A model generated the notes under the pieces. It was given only the letters and a program-made list of their open reading frames with translations, was not told the origin of the DNA and made no database searches. The translations under genes and the position numbers were made by a program. From the NCBI GenBank assembly GCA_035701265.1, contig DASSNU010000001.1:115751-179750 (forward strand): a DNA stretch of 64,000 bases, read 5' to 3'. Of the stretch, positions 16,663 to 25,008 are shown piece after piece (positions within the stretch are counted from its first letter, which is position 1; every line of letters begins with the position of its first letter). Source of the DNA: DASSNU01 sp035701265. GTDB taxonomy: Bacteria; Gemmatimonadota; Gemmatimonadetes; Gemmatimonadales; Gemmatimonadaceae.

Positions 16663-17363
16663 TGCAGCCTGGCGATCACCTGGTCACGAAAGCGAAGGTC
16701 GAGCTCGGCGACGCTGGCGTGGCGGCGCTCGAGGTCACGCTCGACGGGAATGATGTCGCCCAACCGCCGCGGCGTCACCCCACGCCGGGCGCGGACGGTC
16801 ACTCGGTTCAGATGCAGCACGAGCTCGCCCGCGCCGGCACGCTCGACATCGCTGATGCGGGCAAAGAGCGCCGGAAGACGCGTCCGCACACCGTCCAGCA
16901 GCGCCAGCACCGACGTATCCGGCGCGGCGAGCACGGGAAGATCAACGTTCACGCGCAAGAGATCGATAGGCAAGATGCGCCCCCGGACATCCACCGCCAC
17001 GACCCCGCTGTCGGTCGCCACCAGCGCGACCGGCGCATCCTCCTCGAGGCGGACGACGAGCGTTCCGGGGAGCCGGCGGCCGATGTGGACGCTGGCCACC
17101 TGCGGATGTGTCCGGATGCGCTGCTCCGCCCCTGCATAATCGTCCCACACGGAGGCGCCGCTGTCCAGGGCCAGCCGTCCCAACACGTCGCGCTGCGGAA
17201 TGAAGCGCGCGCCGACGATCTCCACGCTCCGCACTCGGAAGTACGACAGATGTGACAGGAGCGGCGGCGCCCAGACGGGCGAGGCGAGGAGCGCGAGCGC
17301 GGCGATCACGGCGCTCCAGCCGCGCCATCCGAGCCTGGCCGCCACCGCGCGCAGCCGGCTCAC
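16659..17363 (-). CDS. ftsQ: Cell division protein FtsQ
   Basis: Bitopic divisome protein of 234 residues. A short cytoplasmic start and one TM helix (about 15-37) precede the POTRA domain, which begins at FRVRSVEIVGARFIPQRDV and runs to about residue 110. The FtsQ beta domain follows. It links early and late divisome proteins by binding FtsB and FtsL. The start is a GTG that overlaps the murC stop by four bases (GTGA). The longer open frame upstream is murC read out of frame. murB and ddl, which often separate murC from ftsQ, are absent. Confidence 0.9.
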   Translation of the reverse strand: MSRLRAVAARLGWRGWSAVIAALALLASPVWAPPLLSHLSYFRVRSVEIVGARFIPQRDVLGRLALDSGASVWDDYAGAEQRIRTHPQVASVHIGRRLPGTLVVRLEEDAPVALVATDSGVVAVDVRGRILPIDLLRVNVDLPVLAAPDTSVLALLDGVRTRLPALFARISDVERAGAGELVLHLNRVTVRARRGVTPRRLGDIIPVERDLERRHASVAELDLRFRDQVIARLQ

Positions 17364-18769
17364 CGTGCCGCCACCAGCCGCTCCAGCAGCTCCGGGCCGG
17401 TGCGCGTGATGTCTCCCGCGCCCATGGTCAGCACCACGTCGCCGCGCCGCACCGTGGCGGCCAGCGCATCCGCCAGACGCGCGCGCTCGCCACGCCAGGC
17501 GAGCGCCCCGCCCGCTGCACGCGCGGGCTCGGCGATGAGCCCGGCCGTCACCCCCTCGATGGGCTGCTCGCGCGCGGGATAGATCTCGGTCAGGAAGATC
17601 GCGTCGGCCAGCGCCAGCGCGCGTCCGAACTCGGCGGCGAAGTCGCGCGTGCGCGTGTAGAGATGCGGTTGAAACGCGACCAGCACGCGGCGGCCGGGGA
17701 ACGCGGCGCGCGCCGCCTCGAGCGTGGCGCGAATCTCGGTGGGGTGATGCGCGTAGTCGTCGATCACCAGCACGCCGGCGGCTTCGCCCACACGCTGGAA
17801 CCGGCGCTCCACGCCGGTGAAGGTCTGCAGGCCACGCGCGAGCGCGGCTGGATCGGCGCCCAACGCCCATCCGGCTGCCAGCGCGGCGAGCGCGTTGAGC
17901 ACGTTGTGCCGTCCGGGAACTTGGAGCACCACCTCCGTCACGGCAGCGCCGTCGATGCTCAGCACGAAGCGGCTCCCGCCCTCCTCATGCACGCGCAATT
18001 CGCGTGCGATCACGCGCGCGTGCGGCGCGGCCAGCCCGTAGCTCACCACGTCCGCGCCGTCGGGGAGCGCGAGCGCGGATGCGCCCGGATCATCGGCGCA
18101 GAGCACCACGGTGCGCGCATGCGATGCGAACGTCTCGAACGCGCCGCGGATGTCCGCGACATCCGCGTAGATGTCGAGATGATCCGCCTCGACGTTGGTG
18201 ATGACGGCGACGGTGGGATCGAGGGCAAGGAAGGAGCGGTCGTACTCGTCCGCCTCGACGACGAACACCGCGTCTCCGCCCGGCCGCAGGTTCCCCCCCC
18301 ACGCGCCCACACGCCCTCCGGCAATGCCCGTCGGATCGCGCCCCGCGGCGGCGAGCGCTTCGGTGGTCATCACCGTCGTGGTCGTCTTTCCGTGCGTGCC
18401 GGCGATCCCGACGACCGTCCCCACCGACACCGCACGCGCGAGCGCTTCGGCACGGCGCACGACGGGGATGCCGAGTGCGCGCGCATGGGCCAGCTCCGGG
18501 TGGTCGCGCGGCACGGCGCTGGTGACGATCACCTCGGAAGCGCCTTCCACGTGATGGGGGTCGTGGCCCGCGGCCACGGCGATCCCGAGCTGCTCCAGGT
18601 CCGCCACGGCGGCGGGATGCGCATCGCATCCGGTCACCGGCACGCCGCGCCGTGCCAGGAGCTCCGCCAGAGCACTCATCCCCGCGCCGGCGATGCCGAC
18701 GAAGTGAACCGGGGACGATGCGTGAAGGGCGGGCGGAATGGGGTGAGGGCGAGACGAGGCAGCGGGCAT
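17360..18769 (-). CDS. murC: UDP-N-acetylmuramate--L-alanine ligase
   Basis: Mur ligase of 469 residues that adds L-Ala to UDP-MurNAc, the first cytoplasmic step of stem-peptide synthesis. Domain 1 has the Rossmann signature HFVGIAGAGMSALA (22-35), domain 2 the P-loop GTHGKTTT (124-131), and domain 3 the DDYAHHPTEI motif typical of MurC. I start at the ATG at 18769, since family members begin close to this Rossmann motif. The frame is open further upstream but runs into murG and across a predicted promoter. A promoter just upstream would give an almost leaderless messenger for murC-ftsQ-ftsA. Confidence 0.97.
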   Translation of the reverse strand: MPAASSRPHPIPPALHASSPVHFVGIAGAGMSALAELLARRGVPVTGCDAHPAAVADLEQLGIAVAAGHDPHHVEGASEVIVTSAVPRDHPELAHARALGIPVVRRAEALARAVSVGTVVGIAGTHGKTTTTVMTTEALAAAGRDPTGIAGGRVGAWGGNLRPGGDAVFVVEADEYDRSFLALDPTVAVITNVEADHLDIYADVADIRGAFETFASHARTVVLCADDPGASALALPDGADVVSYGLAAPHARVIARELRVHEEGGSRFVLSIDGAAVTEVVLQVPGRHNVLNALAALAAGWALGADPAALARGLQTFTGVERRFQRVGEAAGVLVIDDYAHHPTEIRATLEAARAAFPGRRVLVAFQPHLYTRTRDFAAEFGRALALADAIFLTEIYPAREQPIEGVTAGLIAEPARAAGGALAWRGERARLADALAATVRRGDVVLTMGAGDITRTGPELLERLVAAR

Positions 18770-18780
18770 GAGCGCGCGGC

Positions 18781-18810
18781 AATATAGCCCCCGCGCGGCA
18801 CCGCTCTCAA
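18781..18810 (-). promoter_or_regulatory. Predicted internal promoter ahead of murC
   Basis: On the minus strand TTGAGA (18810-18805) and TATATT (18786-18781) are 18 bp apart, matching consensus at five of six and five of six positions. The -35 box overlaps the murG stop codon. Transcription would start about 4-5 bases before the murC ATG, implying a nearly leaderless messenger. Confidence 0.6.
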
Positions 18811-19925
18811 GCCGAGCGCGCGCGCCGTTCCGCGAGACGCAGGATGCGCCGCGCAATCTCGTCGGCGGCGTGCGGGCGTGCACGCGCACGCGCGGCCGCC
18901 GCCATTTCTTCCAATACGCCGGGTGCGCTCAGCAGCGCGCGCATCTCCTCGGCCAGTCGCTCCGGGGTGAGCGCGTCCTGCGAGACGACGCGCACGGCGC
19001 CGCGCTCGGCCAGTGCGCGCGCGTTGGCCGTCTGATGATCGGCCGCCGCGGTGGGAAGCGGCACGGCAATGGCGGGAATCCCCCACGCGCACAGCTCGGC
19101 GAGCGTGAGCGCGCCGGCACGGCAGAGCGCGACGTCCGCGGCTGCGTACGCGCGCGCGATCGGCGAGAGATACGGCTCCACGCGCACCTGCGCGCTGGCC
19201 AGGTGCGTGTAGCGCGCGTAGTGCTCGCGCCCCGTGGCCCAGATGACGCGCAGCGAAGGCGGCACGCCCGCGAGCACCCACTCGCTGACGACGTCGTTGA
19301 TGGCGCGTGCCCCCTGGCTCCCGCCGAAGATGAGGAGCACGACGGGCTCCGCTCCGTCGTCCGCGGCAAAGCCCCACCGGGCTCTTGCGGCGGTGCGATC
19401 CGGCCGTGGCACCGGCGGCGGCTCGATGGGATTACCCGTGTCCTCCACCACGGTTGTGCCGCGCGTGGCGAGCAGTGCGCGCGCTTCCGGATAGCCCAGG
19501 TAGATCTCGCGCGCCCACCGGCTGAAGAGCCGCGTCGTGATCCCCGGATAGCCGTTCTGCTCCTGCAACACATACGGAATGCGGTGCGCGAGCGCGTACG
19601 CGAGCGTTGCCGATGACGCGTAGCCGCCGGTGCCGATCGCGACACGCGGGCGCTCGCGGCGCGCGAGCGCGCCCACGCTCCGCCACGCGCTCCACAACCC
19701 GGCCACGGTCTTCCAGCTCTGCCATGGCCGCGCGCGGTAGAGCGGGTGGATGTCCACCAGCAGGTATGGAAATCCGCTCGTCGGGAGCACCTCGCGCTCG
19801 ATGCCGCGCCGCGCACCGATGAAGAACGGCTCGATGCCCGGCGCGAGTCGCGTGAGCGCGCGCGCGATGGCGAGCCCGGGATAGAGATGGCCCCCCGTCC
19901 CTCCGCCCGAGATCAGGACCCTCAT
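18807..19925 (-). CDS. murG: UDP-GlcNAc:lipid I N-acetylglucosaminyltransferase
   Basis: GT-B glycosyltransferase of 372 residues (GT28) that converts lipid I to lipid II on the cytoplasmic face of the membrane. The N-terminal GGGTGGHLYPGLA loop (residues about 7-19), the HIPYVLQEQNGYPGI segment and the C-domain FGGSQGARAIN and TAAADHQTANA motifs are all present. The ATG overlaps the ftsW stop (ATGA). A longer frame on this strand exists only as ftsW read out of frame. Confidence 0.97.
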   Translation of the reverse strand: MRVLISGGGTGGHLYPGLAIARALTRLAPGIEPFFIGARRGIEREVLPTSGFPYLLVDIHPLYRARPWQSWKTVAGLWSAWRSVGALARRERPRVAIGTGGYASSATLAYALAHRIPYVLQEQNGYPGITTRLFSRWAREIYLGYPEARALLATRGTTVVEDTGNPIEPPPVPRPDRTAARARWGFAADDGAEPVVLLIFGGSQGARAINDVVSEWVLAGVPPSLRVIWATGREHYARYTHLASAQVRVEPYLSPIARAYAAADVALCRAGALTLAELCAWGIPAIAVPLPTAAADHQTANARALAERGAVRVVSQDALTPERLAEEMRALLSAPGVLEEMAAAARARARPHAADEIARRILRLAERRARSA

Positions 19926-21097
19926 CGCGGAACGGCCAGCGGATCGGTAGCGTGCTCGCCGAAGACGCGCTCGCGCGAGGAGCCGATGTTCACCAGGATA
20001 CCGGTCATGAGCAGCGAGACCATCAGGTTCGACCGCCCGAAGGAGAAGAACGGCAGCGTGAGCCCGGTGGTGGGGAGCAGCCCCACCACCACCCCAATGT
20101 GAAGGTAGGCGGTCAACACCGTCACGGCGGTGAGCCCCACGGCGGTCACCTGCTGGAAGGGCGTGCGTGCGTTGCGCGCGATGCGAAAGCCCAGGTACGC
20201 GTATGCGGCAAAGGCGATCACGACCACCAGCAGTCCCACGAACCCCCACTCCTCGCCGATGTTGCTGCCGATGAAGTCGTTGAACGGATACGGCAGAAAC
20301 CCGATCTGCTGGTGACCCTGCCCGTATCCCACGCCCAGCCACTGTCCGGAGCCGACGGCGATGAGCGACTGCTTGAGCTGATAGCTCGCCTCCGCGGGCG
20401 CCGCTCCAGGATCGAAGAACGACGACATGCGCAGCAGTGCATACTGGAAGCGCTCCACCTCGTGCCACACGAGCGGCACGGCGAGGACGCCGAGCAACAC
20501 GATGTGGCCAATGCGCATTCCGCCGGCGAAGAGCACGAGCCCCATCACCAGCGTGAACATCATCGCTTGCGAGAGATCCGGCTCGAGCACCACGAGCAGA
20601 TCGAGCAATCCCACTACCAGCAAGATCGGCAGCAGCCCCTTGGTGAAGCGGCGCATCAGCTCGCCCTTCTTCACGATCATCATCGATGTCCACACCACCA
20701 CCGTCAGCTTGGCCAGCTCGGACGGCTGCACGGTGAGCCCCAACGTGATCCATCGGCGCGAGCCGTTGATGCGGGGCGCGATGGCGGACGTGAAGGGGAG
20801 CACGGGGATGACGAGGATCACGATGGTGAGCGCCATGAGCGGCCACGCCCAGGGCCGCCATCGCTCGGCGTCCACCTTGGCGGCGATGGCGAAGACGACG
20901 GCACCGGCCGCCACGCCGCTCGCCTGCCGGAGCAGGTAGTACATGGACGCGTGCCCCTCGCGCACGGCGAGCAGCGCGCTCGCGCTGTAGAGCACCGCCA
21001 GGCCGAAGGTGAGCAGCAGCGCGGTGACGAACACCATCGCGCGTGCATCGCTCCCCATCCGCCACCGCTCGCGCACCGAGGCCACGCGCGCGCTCAC
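19922..21097 (-). CDS. ftsW: Septal peptidoglycan polymerase FtsW
   Basis: SEDS-family lipid II glycosyltransferase of 391 residues with about ten TM helices, working with FtsI at the septum. Recognisable parts are the RRWI segment after the first extracytoplasmic loop, QPSELAK, the catalytic-loop LEPDLSQA, and the C-terminal LPFFSFGRSN. That last motif is usually Ser-Tyr-Gly-Gly-Ser, so the second glycine is an arginine here. Whether this is lineage-wide cannot be judged from one sequence. The GTG start overlaps murD (GTGA), and the stop overlaps murG (ATGA). Confidence 0.94.
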   Translation of the reverse strand: MSARVASVRERWRMGSDARAMVFVTALLLTFGLAVLYSASALLAVREGHASMYYLLRQASGVAAGAVVFAIAAKVDAERWRPWAWPLMALTIVILVIPVLPFTSAIAPRINGSRRWITLGLTVQPSELAKLTVVVWTSMMIVKKGELMRRFTKGLLPILLVVGLLDLLVVLEPDLSQAMMFTLVMGLVLFAGGMRIGHIVLLGVLAVPLVWHEVERFQYALLRMSSFFDPGAAPAEASYQLKQSLIAVGSGQWLGVGYGQGHQQIGFLPYPFNDFIGSNIGEEWGFVGLLVVVIAFAAYAYLGFRIARNARTPFQQVTAVGLTAVTVLTAYLHIGVVVGLLPTTGLTLPFFSFGRSNLMVSLLMTGILVNIGSSRERVFGEHATDPLAVPR

Positions 21098-22473
21098 TGG
21101 ACCTCCTGTGCAAGGCGACGGAAGGCGGCGCCGCGCTCCTCGTAATTCTGGAACATGTCGTAGCTCGAGCAGGCGGGGGAGAGCAGGATGACGTCGCCGG
21201 CACGGGCGTGAGCGCGAGCGCGGCGCACGACGTCGTCGAAGGGCCCATCGACGCGCTCGACCGGCACCGTGCTCGCCAGGTCGCGCACGATGATCGGCGC
21301 CGCTTCGCCGTACGCCACCACCACACGCCCCACGCGCGCGAGCACCGGCGCGAGCGCCGTGTACGGTTCTCCCTTGTGACGGCCGCCCAGCAGGAGCACG
21401 GTGGGACGCGACATCCCCTGCAGTGCCACCAGCGTGGAGCTCACGTTGGTGGCCTTGGAGTCGTTCAGCCAGAGGACGCCGTTCCACTCTCCCACGCGCT
21501 CCAGTCGGTGCGGCAACCCGCGAAAGGTGCGCAGCCCCTCGGCAAGGCGCGCGCGCGCCTCCGCGCTCGCGTGCGACGGGTCCGCCACCGTCACCGCCAG
21601 CGCGGCGGCCAGCGCGTTCGCCACGTTGTGATCGCCCAACAACGGAAGCTCCTGGCGCGGCAGGAGCGGTGCGCCGGAGAGCATCAGCACGTCGTGCTCG
21701 CGATCCCACGCCGCGTCGGCGTCCGGGCGGCGCAGCGAGAACAGCCAGCGCGCTCCGGGTGCCGGACGCGCCATATCGAGTACCGCGGGATCGTCGCCGT
21801 TCAGGACCCAGTGCGATCGCCGATGCGCGTTCGCGAAGAGGCGCGCCTTGTCCGCGTAGTACGCCTCGGCGGACGGATACCGGTCGAGATGATCCGGACT
21901 CAGGTTGGTGATGATCCCCACCGCGGGATCGATGCTCGGCGTGTCATGCAGCTGAAAGGAGGACAGCTCGAGCGCGATCCACGGCGGCGGTGACGAGCGG
22001 AGCGCCATGTCGGAGAGCGGCGTGCCGATGTTGCCGGCCGCTACCGCCTCACGACCGACGGCGGAGAGCAGGTGCGCGACGAGCGCGGTGGTGGTGCTCT
22101 TCCCGTTCGTACCGGTCACCGCGAGGATGCGCGGATGCGCCGACCCCAGCGCGCGCAGCGCCACCTCCACCTCGCTCACAACGCGCACCGCGCCGGCACG
22201 CGCCGTGGCGAGCGGCGGCGCGTCCGGCGGCACGCCGGGGCTCACCACGACGCACAGCGCCGCGAGCACGCGCGGAATGTCGTGCCCGCCAAGCTGCACA
22301 TCCGCGCCAAGCGCGCGAAGCCCGTCTGCTTGATGCTCCAGGGCGGGCGTCCGCGCCGCGTCGGACACGTATACGCGGGCGCCGCCGTGCAAGAGGAGGC
22401 GCGTGACCGCAGCGCCGCTCCGTCCCAGGCCGAGCACGGCAAACTCCCCCTTCCCTTCCAGCGACGGCGTCAC
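21094..22473 (-). CDS. murD: UDP-N-acetylmuramoyl-L-alanine--D-glutamate ligase
   Basis: Mur ligase of 459 residues that adds D-Glu to UDP-MurNAc-L-Ala. The N-terminal Rossmann domain (AVLGLGRSGAA) binds the UDP moiety. The P-loop VTGTNGKSTT lies near residue 118, and the MurD-type C-domain motif LNDSKATNVSST is present. The start is a GTG 19 bases after the mraY stop. It overlaps ftsW by four bases. Confidence 0.96.
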   Translation of the reverse strand: MTPSLEGKGEFAVLGLGRSGAAVTRLLLHGGARVYVSDAARTPALEHQADGLRALGADVQLGGHDIPRVLAALCVVVSPGVPPDAPPLATARAGAVRVVSEVEVALRALGSAHPRILAVTGTNGKSTTTALVAHLLSAVGREAVAAGNIGTPLSDMALRSSPPPWIALELSSFQLHDTPSIDPAVGIITNLSPDHLDRYPSAEAYYADKARLFANAHRRSHWVLNGDDPAVLDMARPAPGARWLFSLRRPDADAAWDREHDVLMLSGAPLLPRQELPLLGDHNVANALAAALAVTVADPSHASAEARARLAEGLRTFRGLPHRLERVGEWNGVLWLNDSKATNVSSTLVALQGMSRPTVLLLGGRHKGEPYTALAPVLARVGRVVVAYGEAAPIIVRDLASTVPVERVDGPFDDVVRRARAHARAGDVILLSPACSSYDMFQNYEERGAAFRRLAQEVQ

Positions 22474-22492
22474 CGCCCCGCGCTCCGCCCGC

Positions 22493-23626
22493 TCATCGCA
22501 ACTTGAGCGTGCTCAGCGCGAAGAACGCGCACAGAATGCCGAGAATCCAGAAGCGCACCACCACCTGCGTCTCGGGCCATCCCCGCAACTCGAAGTGATG
22601 ATGCAACGGCGCGCGCAGGAAGACGCGATGCGTCTGGGCGTATTCCAGCCCGTACCGGCGGCGGCGGTACTTGAACACGGATCGCTGCACGATCACGGAC
22701 GCCGTCTCCACCACGAACACAGCGCCGATGATGAGCAGCAGGAATTCCGACTTGAGCAGGAGCGCCACCGCGCCGAGCGCGCCGCCGAGCGCGAGCGACC
22801 CGGTGTCGCCCATGAACACCTGTGCCGGGTAGATGTTGTACCAGAGAAACCCCATGAGCGCGCCGAGGAGCGCCGAGCAGAAGATCGTCAGCTCGCCGGA
22901 GCCGCGCAGGTAGAAGATCTGCAGGTACTGGCTGGTGTCCACGCGGCCGATCACGTACGCGAAGACCGCGAACGTGACCGCGGCGATGGCGGTGAGCCCG
23001 GCCGCGAGTCCGTCCAGACCGTCGGTGAGGTTGACCGCGTTGCTGCTCGCCGCAGTGACGAGCGCCACCCACGGGACGTACAACCACGCGACGACGGGCG
23101 TGACGAGGACGTACTTGTAGAACGGCAGCGTGGTGGACGCACCGGGAAGCGTGGACAGCGGGAAGAGCCACAGGTACAGCCCGAGCAGCACGCCGATGGA
23201 GAGCTGTCCGATGAGCTTGTAGCGCTCGACCAGTCCTTCGTTCTTCCGCCCTTCGCGCTGCTGCTTGAGCTTCAGGTAATCATCCAGAAAGCCGATGGCG
23301 CCCATCCACCCCATCACGATCAGCGCGATCCACACGTAGCGGTTGGAGAGTCGCGCCCAGAGCACGGTGGACGTCATAGTGGACAGCAGGATGATCACGC
23401 CGCCCATCGTGGGCGTGGTCTTCTTGCCGATGTGCGTCTCCGGCGTGCCCTCGCGCACCACCTGCCGCACGCGCATGGCGCGAAGCCGCCGGACGATAGG
23501 GGGGCCGATCACGAACGCGAGCAGGAGCGCGGTGACCGCCGCTCCGGCGGAGCGGAAGGTGATGAAGTTGAAGAGGCGGAACGCGCCCCAGAAGTGCGTG
23601 AGTGGTGTCAGGAAGTGGTAGAGCAC
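22493..23626 (-). CDS. mraY: Phospho-N-acetylmuramoyl-pentapeptide-transferase
   Basis: Integral membrane enzyme of 377 residues that transfers phospho-MurNAc-pentapeptide to undecaprenyl phosphate, making lipid I. About ten TM helices are visible. The active-site landmarks are THIGKKTTPTMGG, GFLDDYLK (catalytic aspartates), NLTDGLDGLAAG and the HHHFE loop. The GTG start at 23626 lies inside the end of murF (19-base overlap). It matches family N-termini, whereas the longer upstream frame is murF out of phase. Confidence 0.97.
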   Translation of the reverse strand: MLYHFLTPLTHFWGAFRLFNFITFRSAGAAVTALLLAFVIGPPIVRRLRAMRVRQVVREGTPETHIGKKTTPTMGGVIILLSTMTSTVLWARLSNRYVWIALIVMGWMGAIGFLDDYLKLKQQREGRKNEGLVERYKLIGQLSIGVLLGLYLWLFPLSTLPGASTTLPFYKYVLVTPVVAWLYVPWVALVTAASSNAVNLTDGLDGLAAGLTAIAAVTFAVFAYVIGRVDTSQYLQIFYLRGSGELTIFCSALLGALMGFLWYNIYPAQVFMGDTGSLALGGALGAVALLLKSEFLLLIIGAVFVVETASVIVQRSVFKYRRRRYGLEYAQTHRVFLRAPLHHHFELRGWPETQVVVRFWILGILCAFFALSTLKLR

Positions 23627-25008
23627 GTCCGGTCGGCCCACGCCGAGAGAAGGGGAAGGAGGCGCTCGAGCCGCACACCGCGCGAGGCCTTGAGGAGGAT
23701 GATGGCATCGGCGGCCAGGCGCGGCTCGAGCGCGGACCAGAGGTCGGCCACGTCGGGCGCCGTCACCACGCGATCCGCGCTCGCGCCGGGTGCCTCGCGG
23801 AGTGCGGTGGCCATCTCGCCCACGCCGGCCACGAGATCGATGCGCTGCGCGAGTGCCGCGGCGGCCATTTCCGCGTGGAGGCGCGGCGCTGCCGCGCCCA
23901 GCTCGCGCATGGTGCCCAGGATCGCCACGCGCTGCCGCGCACTGCCGCCATCGGCCCCGGCCAGCAGCTCCAACGCAGCGCGCATCGACGCCGGATTGGC
24001 GTTGTACGCATCGTTGATCACCAGCGCGCGCCCGTGCGGCTCCCACGCCGAGCGCATGGCGGAGAGTCGCGCGGCGGCGATGCCGCGCGCCGCGTCGGAG
24101 GCCGACACACCGCACACCCGCGCGACCGCGAGCGCGATCATCGTGTTCCGCAGATTGTGCGCGCCGCGCGCGGGCGGTCTCACAGTCGCGCCATCGTACT
24201 CGATCCACCCCAACCCGTCGCCCCCCATCCCCCAGCGCTCCGCGCGCACATCGCCTGCATCCAGTCCGGCCGCGATCACCGTGCGTGCATGACGCCGCGC
24301 GGCGTCCACCACGTCCGGCTGCGATGCGGGAACGATCGCCGTGGCGACGCCATCCGCCACCGACACCTCTTCGCGCAGCACCGCATCGAGCGACCCGAGA
24401 CCTTCCAGATGTTCCTCGCCCACCGAGGTGATCACGGCCACATCCGGCTCGCACATCGCGCGCAGGCGCGCGACTTCGCCAGGCGCGTTGGTCCCCACCT
24501 CCACCACGGCCACCTCGGCGGGATCGGGGATGGCGAGCAACGTGAGTGGAGCGCCCACCAGATTGTTGAGATTTCCGGACGTGGCGTGCGTCACGAGCCG
24601 CGCACCGAGCGCTCCGGCAATGAGGTCCTTGGTCGTCGTCTTTCCATTGGAGCCGGCCACGCACACGAGCGGACCGCTCCACGCGCGCCGGCGGTAGCGG
24701 CCGAGCGCGCCCAGCGCGACGAGCGTGTCGTCCACGGCGAAAACCGGCACGCCGAGCCCCGCCGCGCGCTCCGGACGCGAGACGACCAGCGCGGCCGCGC
24801 CGCGCGCCACGGCGTCGCGCAGAAAATCGTGCGCATCGAACCGCTCCCCGGACAGCACGACGAACAGCTCCCCCGGACGCAGCGTGCGCGTGTCGGTCGA
24901 CACGCCCGCGAGCGGCGCGCTACCGCGCGGCGCTGCGACCGCCAGGGGGCCGAGCGCCGCCGCCACGCGGTCGAGCGTCCAGAAGGTGCCGCCCGAATGC
25001 GTGCTCAC
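23608..25008 (-). CDS. murF: UDP-MurNAc-tripeptide--D-Ala-D-Ala ligase
   Basis: Mur ligase of 466 residues that adds the D-Ala-D-Ala dipeptide, finishing the cytoplasmic precursor. The N-terminal STDTRTLRPGELFVVL block is typical of MurF/MurE, the P-loop is GSNGKTTTKD, and the NDAYNANPASM motif is diagnostic of MurF. The GTG start overlaps the murE stop (GTGA). Its substrate dipeptide needs a Ddl ligase that is not in the cluster. Confidence 0.97.
   Translation of the reverse strand: MSTHSGGTFWTLDRVAAALGPLAVAAPRGSAPLAGVSTDTRTLRPGELFVVLSGERFDAHDFLRDAVARGAAALVVSRPERAAGLGVPVFAVDDTLVALGALGRYRRRAWSGPLVCVAGSNGKTTTKDLIAGALGARLVTHATSGNLNNLVGAPLTLLAIPDPAEVAVVEVGTNAPGEVARLRAMCEPDVAVITSVGEEHLEGLGSLDAVLREEVSVADGVATAIVPASQPDVVDAARRHARTVIAAGLDAGDVRAERWGMGGDGLGWIEYDGATVRPPARGAHNLRNTMIALAVARVCGVSASDAARGIAAARLSAMRSAWEPHGRALVINDAYNANPASMRAALELLAGADGGSARQRVAILGTMRELGAAAPRLHAEMAAAALAQRIDLVAGVGEMATALREAPGASADRVVTAPDVADLWSALEPRLAADAIILLKASRGVRLERLLPLLSAWADRTCSTTS

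Noticed and set aside
22403..24292. Plus-strand frame of 629 codons opposite murD, mraY and murF
   Set aside because: Covers three verified wall genes in antisense and has no domain logic.
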